DNA of 32,729 bases, from positions 1-32,729 of the forward strand of contig CADAHU010000011.1 of the NCBI GenBank assembly GCA_902787835.1. Reading direction: 5' to 3'. This document shows positions 1 to 6,454 of the stretch, piece by piece. The translations under genes and the position numbers were made by a program. Numbering within the stretch: the first letter of the stretch is position 1; the number at the start of each line of letters is the position of its first letter. The stretch comes from an uncultured Eubacteriales bacterium. GTDB lineage: Bacteria > Bacillota > Clostridia > Christensenellales > Aristaeellaceae. The notes under the pieces are model-generated. The model did not search any database. It saw nothing but the letters and a program-made list of their open reading frames with translations, and was not told the origin of the DNA.

Positions 1-49
1 GTTTGCTTTACGCTTTTTTTAGACTTCTTGTCTTTTTGTTTATAAGAAA

Positions 50-98
50 GGGGCTGTCCCTTCCGCCAAAGATTTATTTGGCGTTTTGAGACAGCCCC
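50..98 (-). terminator. Nested-hairpin intrinsic terminator of the CofE-like gene
   Basis: Outer arms GGGGCTGTC (50-58) and GACAGCCCC (90-98) pair perfectly. An inner pair CGCCAAA (64-70) and TTTGGCG (77-83) forms a second stem inside the loop. Read on the minus strand, the outer stem is followed by TTTCTT. It lies 17 bases after the stop codon of the minus-strand gene at 116-1297, so it most likely ends that transcript. Confidence 0.75.
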
Positions 99-115
99 AA
101 TTATTTACAGTTTGT

Positions 116-1297
116 TTATTCCGTGGCAAAGTTGGTAAAGTACCCCTGGATCAGCACCACGGGGGTGCCGCGGTCGCCGCTGCCGCTGGTCAGATCGCAC
201 AGGCTGCCCAGCAGATCGGTAAAGCGCCGGGGCGTGGTGCCCTCGGACACCATTTGGCCTTTCAGGTTGCTGTCCTTCTTTTTGATCTGCTCCCGCATGG
301 CCTGGGCCAGGGCTTCGCCGCTGAGATCGCTGAGCTCGTTATCGGCAAAATACTTCATTTTAAGCTCGTTGGGCGTGCCGATGAGCCCCTCGGTATAGGC
401 CGGGGAGACCACGGGATCCGCCAGCTCCCAGATGCCGCCCACCGGATCCTTGAAGCAGCCGTCGCCGTAGATCATGACCTCCATGTGCTTGCCGGTGGCC
501 TCCAGCAGGGATTGCTGCAGCTTTTTCACAAAGGCGTCGCAGTCCCTGGGGAAGAGCTTCACCTTGTCCTCGGTGGCCTTGTTGCTGCCCAGGATGCCGT
601 AATCGGGATTGCAGCCGCTGCCGTTGACGGGAGCGGTCATGATATCGTCCATGCCCAGCACCTGCGCGCCGCGGGCCCGGAGGATGCGCTTGGTGCGCTT
701 GCGGGTGTGGATATCGCAGGCAATGACCTTGTTGGTGTAATTGAGGATATAAGCCGGATCGTTGGAGAAGATCACCTGGGTATTGGGCGCGAAGGTGCGG
801 TAATACTCGATGTAATCCATGCCGGTAAAGGGGTGCACGGTGTTCATGCCAAACACTTTGCGGAAGCCCTCGTAATCAAAGCTGTCGCTGTAGGGATTGA
901 CGCCCTTTTCATCCAGCTGATCCCAGGAGAGCAGGGCGTTGCCCACCTCGTCCGAGGGGTAGCTCAGCTGCACGATCACGCCTTCAGGGGACGCCATGGT
1001 CATGGCCTTGAGCAATACGCTGAATCGGTTGCGGCTCAGGATGGGGAACACGATGCCGATGGGCCCCTCCCCCAGTTTATTGCGGATATCCGCGGCGATC
1101 TGATCGCAGGTGGCATAATTGCCCTGGGTGCGGCCCACCACCGCCTCGGTGACCGCCACGATATCGCGATCGTGCAGATCAAACCGTTCGGCCTGCGCCG
1201 CCTCGCAAACGCTCCTGGTGACCGCCGCCACCAGATCGTCGCCCTGCTGAAAAACCGGGGTCACGATGCCCCTTGCCGTTACGCCCGTGGTACGCAT
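116..1297 (-). CDS. Coenzyme F420-0:L-glutamate ligase family protein (CofE-like)
   Basis: A 393-residue protein that I recognise as the F420-0:gamma-glutamyl ligase family. In methanogens and actinobacteria that family adds glutamate to the F420 side chain using GTP. The opening RTTGVTARGIVTPVF, the following GRTQGN segment and the late NGSGCNPDYG stretch fit the long, stand-alone version common in Firmicutes. No other F420 gene is in the window, and F420 is not known from typical clostridia, so the true substrate may be another acid or amine; this part is inference. The ATG at 1295-1297 is preceded by a GAGGGGG site about 7 bases upstream. A sigma-A-type promoter lies upstream and a strong hairpin terminator downstream, so it is probably monocistronic. 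It is divergent from the DUF512 gene. Confidence 0.75.
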   Translation of the reverse strand: MRTTGVTARGIVTPVFQQGDDLVAAVTRSVCEAAQAERFDLHDRDIVAVTEAVVGRTQGNYATCDQIAADIRNKLGEGPIGIVFPILSRNRFSVLLKAMTMASPEGVIVQLSYPSDEVGNALLSWDQLDEKGVNPYSDSFDYEGFRKVFGMNTVHPFTGMDYIEYYRTFAPNTQVIFSNDPAYILNYTNKVIACDIHTRKRTKRILRARGAQVLGMDDIMTAPVNGSGCNPDYGILGSNKATEDKVKLFPRDCDAFVKKLQQSLLEATGKHMEVMIYGDGCFKDPVGGIWELADPVVSPAYTEGLIGTPNELKMKYFADNELSDLSGEALAQAMREQIKKKDSNLKGQMVSEGTTPRRFTDLLGSLCDLTSGSGDRGTPVVLIQGYFTNFATE

Positions 1298-1349
1298 ATA
1301 GGATCCCCCTCATTGTACTTGTTTCCTTTGTCTTTTCAGACAATGAATT

Positions 1350-1378
1350 ATTATAATACATTTTGCCGTCCTTGACAA
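1350..1378 (-). promoter_or_regulatory. Sigma-A-type promoter for the CofE-like gene
   Basis: On the minus strand, TTGTCA (1373-1378) is followed after exactly 17 bases by a perfect TATAAT (1350-1355). It lies about 53 bases upstream of the ATG at 1297. Its -35 box overlaps that of the divergent plus-strand promoter by five bases. Confidence 0.75.
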
Positions 1379-1400
1379 CAAAAACAAATTATACGATAAT
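1372..1400 (+). promoter_or_regulatory. Sigma-A-type promoter for the DUF512-der-plsY operon
   Basis: A perfect TTGACA (1372-1377) and GATAAT (1395-1400) are separated by 17 bases. The first codon of the DUF512 gene is at 1426, with GGAGGG at 1411-1416. The promoter is back to back with the minus-strand one, so the two should compete for RNA polymerase. Confidence 0.75.
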
Positions 1401-1425
1401 ATAGAAGAATGGAGGGTTATGCGCT

Positions 1426-2724
1426 TTGGAGCATTTGATTACCCATGTGGACAGCGGCAGCCCCGCCTGGCGCAGCGGCCTCAGGCCCGGCGACACGCTG
1501 CTGGAGATCAACGGCGAGGAGATCATCGACCAGATCGATTATCAATCGCTGTCCAGCCGCCGGCATGTGATATTGCACGTGCGCAAGGCCGACGGCCGGG
1601 ATTGGCACGTGGAATTGGTCAAGCCCGTGGGGCGCCCCCTGGGGCTGTCCTTTGGCGAAAGCATGGAGCTTACGCCCCGGGTATGCAAAAACAAGTGCGT
1701 ATTCTGCTTCATCGATCAGATGCCCCCGGCCTGCCGGGAATCGCTCTACGTCAAGGACGACGACTGGCGCATGAGCCTGCTGATGGGCAACTTTATCACC
1801 ATGACCAACATGAACGACCAGGAGTTTGACCGGGTGGTGCGCCGCCGGGTGAGCCCGCTGTTCATATCGGTGCATGCGGCGGAACCCGATCTGCGGGTAA
1901 AGCTGATGGCCAATCCCGAGGCCGCCAAGCTGCGGGAGCGCCTGGATATCCTCAAGGAAAACGGCATCCGCTTCCACTGCCAGATCGTGCTCTGCCCGGG
2001 GCTCAACGACGGCATCCACCTGGAGCGCACCCTGGAGGCGCTCTCCTCCTATCTGCCCGCCGCCCGGAGCGCCGCGCTGGTGCCCGTGGGGCTGACCAAA
2101 TACAGGGAGGGGCTTTATCCCCTGCGCCCCTATACCCGGGAGGAAGCGCGGCAGGTACTGGAAATCTGCGAAAAATGGCAGCGGCGCTTTCTGCGGGAGG
2201 CCGGAACGCGGTTCGTATTCCCCTCCGATGAGATGCTCTGCATCGCCGGGCACCCGATCCCGGAGGAAGCGTATTACGAAAACTATCCCCAGATCGAGAA
2301 CGGCGTGGGCCTGATGCGGCAGTTCCTGAACGGGCTGATCTCCGCCAGCCAGGCTAATACCGCCTCGGCTGTCCCCCGGCGGGTGGTGATCCCCTGCGGA
2401 GTGAGCATCGCGCCCTACCTGCAGCAGTGGGCCGATACCTACGGGCCCGCGGGCGTGAAGGTGCGGGTGCAGGCGATCCAAAACCGCTTTTTCGGGGAGA
2501 CCATCACCGTGACCGGTCTGCTCACCGGGCGGGATATCCTGGAGCAGCTGGATACCGACGGCGCCGACGAGGTGATCCTCTGCCAGGTGACGCTGCGGGA
2601 GGCGGGAGACCTTTTCCTGGATGATCTGCCGCTCAGCGAATTCCGGGCCGCGCTGCCCGTTCCCCTGACCATTACCCCCAACCGGGGCGACGCGCTGTTC
2701 GCCGCCCTGCTGGGATCACGATAA
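1426..2724 (+). CDS. DUF512-family radical SAM/PDZ protein
   Basis: A 432-residue protein of the DUF512 type, which joins an N-terminal PDZ-like domain (about residues 1-65, with GLRPGDTLLEING), a cysteine-rich radical-SAM-like core and a C-terminal DUF512 region. The iron-sulfur cysteines are C87, C91 and C94 in CKNKCVFCFIDQMP. The family landmarks YVKDDDWRMSLLMGNFIT, GLTKYREGLYPLRP and NRFFGETITVTGLLTGRD are all present, so the protein looks complete. The biochemical role of the family is not established. The start is a TTG at 1426, nine bases after GGAGGG. The ATG at 1419 is in another frame and too close to that site. The gene ends nine bases before der, the arrangement usual in clostridia, which suggests a link to ribosome or translation functions. 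Confidence 0.9.
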   Translation: MEHLITHVDSGSPAWRSGLRPGDTLLEINGEEIIDQIDYQSLSSRRHVILHVRKADGRDWHVELVKPVGRPLGLSFGESMELTPRVCKNKCVFCFIDQMPPACRESLYVKDDDWRMSLLMGNFITMTNMNDQEFDRVVRRRVSPLFISVHAAEPDLRVKLMANPEAAKLRERLDILKENGIRFHCQIVLCPGLNDGIHLERTLEALSSYLPAARSAALVPVGLTKYREGLYPLRPYTREEARQVLEICEKWQRRFLREAGTRFVFPSDEMLCIAGHPIPEEAYYENYPQIENGVGLMRQFLNGLISASQANTASAVPRRVVIPCGVSIAPYLQQWADTYGPAGVKVRVQAIQNRFFGETITVTGLLTGRDILEQLDTDGADEVILCQVTLREAGDLFLDDLPLSEFRAALPVPLTITPNRGDALFAALLGSR

Positions 2725-2733
2725 GGAGCATAA

Positions 2734-4083
2734 ATGAAGATCAAACCGCTTGTGGCCATCGTGGGCCGGCCCAACGTGGGCAAATCCACCTTTTTCAATA
2801 AAATTGCCGGGCACCGGGTCTCCATCGTGGAGGATACCCCCGGCGTCACCCGGGACCGCATCTACGCCGACGTGGAATGGACGGGACGGGAGTTTACGCT
2901 GATCGATACCGGCGGCATCGACCCTCGCAGCGAGGACGCGCTGCTAAGCCAGATGCGCCGCCAGGCGGAGATCGCCATCGATACCGCCGATGTGATCTGC
3001 TTCTTCTGCGACGCCCGGGAGGGCATGACCCCGGATGACGAAGAGGTATCCACCCTGCTGCGCAAAACCCGCAAGCCCGTGCTGCTGGTGGTCAACAAGC
3101 TGGATCACGGCGGGCTGAACGACGTGCTCTACGAGTTTTACGCCCTGGGCCTGGGCGATCCCATCGGCATCTCCGCCGCCAACATGCTGGGCCTGGGCGA
3201 TCTTCTGGATGAGATCGTCAAAAACCTGCCGCCCAAAGGCGAGGATGAGGAGGACGAGACCGACGCCCTGCACGAGATCCAGCTGGCGCTGGTGGGCCGC
3301 CCCAACGTGGGCAAAAGCAGCCTGACCAACCGGCTGCTGGGCCAGGAGCGGGTGATGGTCAGCGATATCCCCGGCACCACCCGGGACGCCATCGATACGC
3401 ACTTTGAGAGCGAGTGGGGCGGCCGGTACAACATCATCGATACCGCCGGCATCCGCCGCAAACGCGCCATCGAGGATGAATCGCTGGAACGGTACAGCGT
3501 GCTGCGCGCCATCGCCGCCATCCGCCGCTGCGATGTGGCGCTGCTGGTGATCGACGCCGTGGACGGCGTGACCGAGCAGGATACCAAAATCGCGGGCATC
3601 ATCGCCGACGAGGGCAAGGCCGTGATCGTGGTGGTCAACAAATGGGATATCCCCGAAAAGGACACCGGCACCCTGGAAAAATACCGCAAGGAAGTGCTGG
3701 AGGACCTCAAATTTATGGATTACGCGCCGGTGCTGTTCATCAGCGCCCTCACCGGCCAGCGGGTGCACACCGTGCTGGACGCGGTGGATCAGGCCTATGC
3801 CCAGGCCAGCAAGCGCGTGCCCACCGGCATGCTCAACGATGTGCTGGGCGACGCGCAGATCGCCCTGCAGCCGCCCATGGCCGGCGGGCGCAGACTCAAG
3901 ATCTACTACGGCACCCAGATCGGCGTCTGCCCGCCGCAGTTTGCCCTGTTCGTCAACGACGAGGATCTGATGCATTTTGCCTATCAGCGCTACCTGGAAA
4001 ACCAGCTGCGCAAGGCCTTTGACTTTTCTGGAACGCCCATACGCTTTGCGCTGCGTCAGCGCACCAAGGAGGGAAATCCATGA
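2734..4083 (+). CDS. der: Ribosome biogenesis GTPase Der (EngA)
   Basis: A 449-residue tandem GTPase that helps assemble the 50S ribosomal subunit. Two complete G domains are visible. The first has GRPNVGKS (11-18), DTPGVTRD and NKLD (121-124). The second has GRPNVGKS (188-195), DIPGTTRD, DTAG and NKWD (302-305). The acidic linker between them (about 169-178) is typical. The last hundred residues form the KH-like RNA-binding domain. Length and domain order are normal. An AAGGAG site lies just before the ATG. The stop codon overlaps the start of plsY (ATGA), so translation of the two is probably coupled. It shares the promoter at 1372-1400 with the DUF512 gene. Confidence 0.98.
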   Translation: MKIKPLVAIVGRPNVGKSTFFNKIAGHRVSIVEDTPGVTRDRIYADVEWTGREFTLIDTGGIDPRSEDALLSQMRRQAEIAIDTADVICFFCDAREGMTPDDEEVSTLLRKTRKPVLLVVNKLDHGGLNDVLYEFYALGLGDPIGISAANMLGLGDLLDEIVKNLPPKGEDEEDETDALHEIQLALVGRPNVGKSSLTNRLLGQERVMVSDIPGTTRDAIDTHFESEWGGRYNIIDTAGIRRKRAIEDESLERYSVLRAIAAIRRCDVALLVIDAVDGVTEQDTKIAGIIADEGKAVIVVVNKWDIPEKDTGTLEKYRKEVLEDLKFMDYAPVLFISALTGQRVHTVLDAVDQAYAQASKRVPTGMLNDVLGDAQIALQPPMAGGRRLKIYYGTQIGVCPPQFALFVNDEDLMHFAYQRYLENQLRKAFDFSGTPIRFALRQRTKEGNP

Positions 4084-4697
4084 ACAAGTATATAGCGCTG
4101 CTGCTGGCCGCCGTGATCGGCTACCTGCTGGGCAGCGTATCTACAGGCATCCTTTATTCCCGCTCCATGGGCCGGGATATCCGTACCGAGGGCAGCAAAA
4201 ACAGCGGCGCCACCAACATGACCCGGGTGCACGGCCTGGGCAAAGGGCTGCTGACCTTCCTGGGCGATTGCCTCAAGGGTGTGATCGCCTCGCTGATCGG
4301 TTTGTGGCTGGGCGGCCAGCTGGGCGCCTGCGTGGGCGGCACCTGCGCCGTGATCGGCCATATGTGGCCGGTGTTCTTCGGCTTTAAGGGCGGCAAGGGC
4401 GTGGCCACCTGCATCGGCGTGGGCTTCGCCACCTATCCCCTGCTGGTGAGCATCGCCACGGTGATCGGCGTGGCCGCCATGCTGATCACCCGATACGTAT
4501 CGGTGGGCAGCATGCTGGGGCTGATCGCCTTCGGCGTGGGCGTCACCATCGTCCATGGCATCTGGCCTGTGGGCGCATGGGGCCTGGCGTTGGCCGCGCT
4601 GGTGGTATGGCGGCACCGCGCCAACATCGGCCGGCTGATCCATCATACCGAAAGCCGCATCGATCAGATGCACCTGAACAAGCACGCAGATCAATAA
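4080..4697 (+). CDS. plsY: Acyl-phosphate:glycerol-3-phosphate acyltransferase PlsY
   Basis: A 205-residue integral membrane enzyme that moves an acyl group from acyl-phosphate to glycerol-3-phosphate, the first step of phospholipid synthesis in most Gram-positive bacteria. Visible motifs are GSVSTG (18-23), the TEGSKNSGATNMTRVHG loop (36-52) and GFKGGKGVAT (101-110). Several hydrophobic helices surround them, as in the five-helix PlsY fold. Length is normal. The ATG overlaps the der stop by four bases. The gpsA and spoIVA genes that often follow in clostridia are absent; a terminator at 4703-4732 ends the operon. Confidence 0.97.
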   Translation: MNKYIALLLAAVIGYLLGSVSTGILYSRSMGRDIRTEGSKNSGATNMTRVHGLGKGLLTFLGDCLKGVIASLIGLWLGGQLGACVGGTCAVIGHMWPVFFGFKGGKGVATCIGVGFATYPLLVSIATVIGVAAMLITRYVSVGSMLGLIAFGVGVTIVHGIWPVGAWGLALAALVVWRHRANIGRLIHHTESRIDQMHLNKHADQ

Positions 4698-4702
4698 ACA
4701 GG

Positions 4703-4732
4703 CGCGCCTTTCGCAAGAGAGGCGCGTTTTTT
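4703..4732 (+). terminator. Intrinsic terminator of the DUF512-der-plsY operon
   Basis: CGCGCCT (4703-4709) pairs perfectly with AGGCGCG (4720-4726) around a ten-base loop and is followed by six T residues (4727-4732). It begins six bases after the plsY stop codon. Confidence 0.9.
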
Positions 4733-4793
4733 CTGCTCACAGGGAACTTTTCCCATTTTTATCCGTCCAAGCAATATGAAAGGAGCTGATCCC

Positions 4794-5543
4794 ATGAAAA
4801 AGCTTTTGGTTTTATTGCTGGTTCTTCTCTCCCTGCTGCCCGCCGCCCAGGCGGAGGAGCTGCCCGATTTATGGACGCTCACCGGTTTGGACGCTATGCA
4901 GGAAGCGCTGGCAAACGGCGCAGAGCTGATCGAGATCGTCTATGATACGGGCACAAAGATCGAGCGCGGCTATACCCTGACCGATCCCGACGAAATGAAC
5001 CTGGTTTTATCCGCCGTCCTTGATCTGCAGATCGCAGATGTTACCGATCTGTTTGTCACCGATATGTATCCGTCGCTCCACTTCCATCTGGACGACGGCA
5101 GCCAATATACCCTGGCCTTCGACGGCAAATGGCTGGAGGCGGACGGTGTCAATTACGTGCTGAAAAACGACGATATGCTGTGGCAGGTGCTGCGCGATTT
5201 CTCTGACCAGTACGCCCCGCCCCTGCCCGAGCGGTACATCCCCAACAGCGTGGATCTCTACCTGCCCGCCAATCCCTCCACCGGCTATGCCTGGAGCTGG
5301 GCTGCCGATGAACCCTTTGTGGTCAGCGTCACCGAGCAATACTTTGCCGATTCCGCCGAGCTGGGCCTGGCCGGCGCGGGCGGCACCCACTGGTTCCATT
5401 TTGACGGCCTGTATCCCGGAACCACCGCTGTCACCCTGACCTATGGCCGCTCCTGGGAGGAGGAGCCCGCCTCCCGCATCATTTATCGCATCACCGTCAG
5501 CGATCAGCTGGACGTGATGATCTGGGGCGTGGAAATGCAGTAA
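4794..5543 (+). CDS. Secreted protein with C-terminal chagasin-like (I42) protease-inhibitor domain
   Basis: A 249-residue protein with a clear signal peptide: MKK, a long leucine-rich core, and probable cleavage after AQA (18-20). There is no lipobox, so it should be released or surface-associated. Residues about 25-140 form a domain I do not recognise. The C-terminal hundred residues carry the three loop signatures of chagasin/ICP inhibitors of papain-type cysteine peptidases: NPSTGYAW (160-167), GAGG (194-197) and GRSWEE (218-223, where the family usually has RPWE). Inhibition of a cysteine peptidase is inferred from these loops. The ATG at 4794 is chosen because AAAGGAG lies eight bases upstream; an in-frame ATG at 4776 lies before that site. 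No terminator is visible between this gene and the small peptide genes that follow, so co-transcription is possible. Confidence 0.75.
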   Translation: MKKLLVLLLVLLSLLPAAQAEELPDLWTLTGLDAMQEALANGAELIEIVYDTGTKIERGYTLTDPDEMNLVLSAVLDLQIADVTDLFVTDMYPSLHFHLDDGSQYTLAFDGKWLEADGVNYVLKNDDMLWQVLRDFSDQYAPPLPERYIPNSVDLYLPANPSTGYAWSWAADEPFVVSVTEQYFADSAELGLAGAGGTHWFHFDGLYPGTTAVTLTYGRSWEEEPASRIIYRITVSDQLDVMIWGVEMQ

Positions 5544-5814
5544 TCTTTTAGGAAGAGATCCAGCTATTATCCAAAAGAAGCCTGTACGATATAGAAGCAT
5601 GAACTGCTGTCCGGTAAAAGCATGATTGGGCAGAAATGATCTGCCGTATGGATGCAGCTGTCGCAAGCCCATCCCGCCCGCGCGCATCAAAAATCAAAAA
5701 AAGATTCTTTCATTACTGCCACCTCCCCATGCGGCTGCGTATATACAAGTGCACGGGGCAATGAGGCCCCTGCAAAAGAGCAAAAAAGCCCCAAGGGCAG
5801 GAGGATAAAAGGCC
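5544..5814 (+). other. 271-base leader region before the small peptide genes
   Basis: I see no convincing gene here. Open frames beginning at 5626 and 5652 lack a ribosome-binding site and run into the real peptide gene in another frame. A short hairpin, GGGGC (5755-5759) with GCCCC (5766-5770), has no T tract. I could not find a promoter with good -35 and -10 boxes, nor a terminator for the upstream gene. Confidence 0.4.
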
Positions 5815-5979
5815 ATGAATTGCAGCAAGGAAACAGGCGATCAGGAACTGAGCGTAAATGAACTGGATCAGGTAAGCGGCGGTCAGGTCATCCAGATATT
5901 AAAGCCCGACTTTCCCCGTCCCCTCCCCATGCCGCAGCCTCCCCTGCCGATCATCCTGGATCTCCTGGCGGACAACTGA
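5815..5979 (+). CDS. Small double-glycine leader peptide (RiPP/bacteriocin-type precursor candidate)
   Basis: A 54-residue open frame with a strong AGGAGG site (5799-5804) ten bases before the ATG. Residues 12-23 read LSVNELDQVSGG, an exact match to the double-glycine leader pattern LS-x2-EL-x2-[IV]-x-GG that C39 peptidase/ABC exporters cut after the second glycine. Cleavage there would release a 31-residue core (24-54) with eight prolines between residues 31 and 45 (including RPLPMPQPPLP) and an acidic LLADN end. The core has no cysteine; the only cysteine, C3, is in the leader. Lanthionine or disulfide chemistry is therefore unlikely; an unmodified or signalling peptide is possible. No modification enzyme or exporter gene lies in the window. 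It is followed 115 bases later by a second small peptide with a related leader. Confidence 0.65.
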   Translation: MNCSKETGDQELSVNELDQVSGGQVIQILKPDFPRPLPMPQPPLPIILDLLADN

Positions 5980-5997
5980 GAGCAGGGAAAGCAAGCG

Positions 5998-6017
5998 TCC
6001 GCCGATTGGGCGGCGGA
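5998..6017 (+). repeat. Inverted repeat between the two small peptide genes
   Basis: TCCGCCG (5998-6004) pairs perfectly with CGGCGGA (6011-6017) around a six-base loop. No T tract follows, so it is not a normal terminator. It could stabilise an mRNA end or set the ratio of the two peptides. Confidence 0.45.
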
Positions 6018-6094
6018 TGTGCCCGGCATTATCCTGGCAGCATATCAACGGAAATACTGTAATGGACCGATGGATTTGAAAGGAGAAACGAGCG

Positions 6095-6289
6095 ATGGAG
6101 AAAGCAATAACGGCGCTGTTTGGCTATCAGCGATTTGCGGGAAATGCGGATCTGCAAAGGGTGATCGATTCCGTTCACAGCCGCTGGGACTCGCGCAGCC
6201 TGAGCCTGGATGAAATGGAATGGGTGACGGCGGCAGGCGAGCCGCATACCCAGCGGAAAGAATGCACACCCTTTGGAAAGCAGCCATAA
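6095..6289 (+). CDS. Second small leader-type peptide with an AAG motif
   Basis: A 64-residue frame with AAAGGAG nine bases before the ATG, so translation is likely. Residues 36-48 read LSLDEMEWVTAAG. This aligns with LSVNELDQVSGG of the preceding peptide at every consensus position, with Ala-Ala(-Gly) replacing Gly-Gly. The longer N-terminal part (LFGYQRFAGNADLQRVIDSV, residues 8-27) looks helical and could be a recognition region. The part after the motif is about 16 residues and contains one cysteine (C57) and several charged residues. I know of similar short uncharacterised proteins in gut Firmicutes but cannot name the family. It is followed by an intrinsic terminator at 6298-6338. A precursor role is inferred from the shared motif and position. 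Confidence 0.6.
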   Translation: MEKAITALFGYQRFAGNADLQRVIDSVHSRWDSRSLSLDEMEWVTAAGEPHTQRKECTPFGKQP

Positions 6290-6297
6290 GCAAGAAC

Positions 6298-6338
6298 CAG
6301 CCCGACCGGATCAGCGCATCCCCGGCCGGGCTGTTTTT
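6298..6338 (+). terminator. Intrinsic terminator after the small peptide genes
   Basis: CAGCCCGACCGG (6298-6309) pairs with CCGGCCGGGCTG (6322-6333) with one mismatch and is followed by five T residues. It begins nine bases after the stop codon of the 64-residue peptide and is the first clear terminator after the chagasin-like gene. Confidence 0.85.
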
Positions 6339-6403
6339 ATCTTCATCGAAGCGATCCAAGAAAGCTCCATGTGTAGCTTGTTTTATCGTAATATATAATA
6401 AAG

Positions 6404-6438
6404 CGGCGGTGAGCGCCGTTTTTTTGCGTTCACCGCCG
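6404..6438. terminator. Bidirectional terminator between convergent transcripts
   Basis: CGGCGGTGA (6404-6412) pairs perfectly with TCACCGCCG (6430-6438). Read on the minus strand it is followed by CTTTATTATAT and would end the epimerase gene. On the plus strand a shorter stem, CGGCG (6404-6408) with CGCCG (6414-6418), is followed by seven T residues (6419-6425) and would be a back-up stop for the peptide transcript. Confidence 0.8.
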
Positions 6439-6454
6439 TTTTGATGGGGCAGGA

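Noticed and set aside
86-1375. A 429-residue plus-strand frame antisense to the CofE-like gene
   Set aside because: It is compositionally biased (His, Gly, Ala), crosses the terminator and the divergent promoter, and the minus-strand protein is clearly a known family.
5626-5861. Two plus-strand frames before the GG-leader peptide
   Set aside because: They have no ribosome-binding site, one starts with TTG, and they overlap the better supported peptide gene or its ribosome site.
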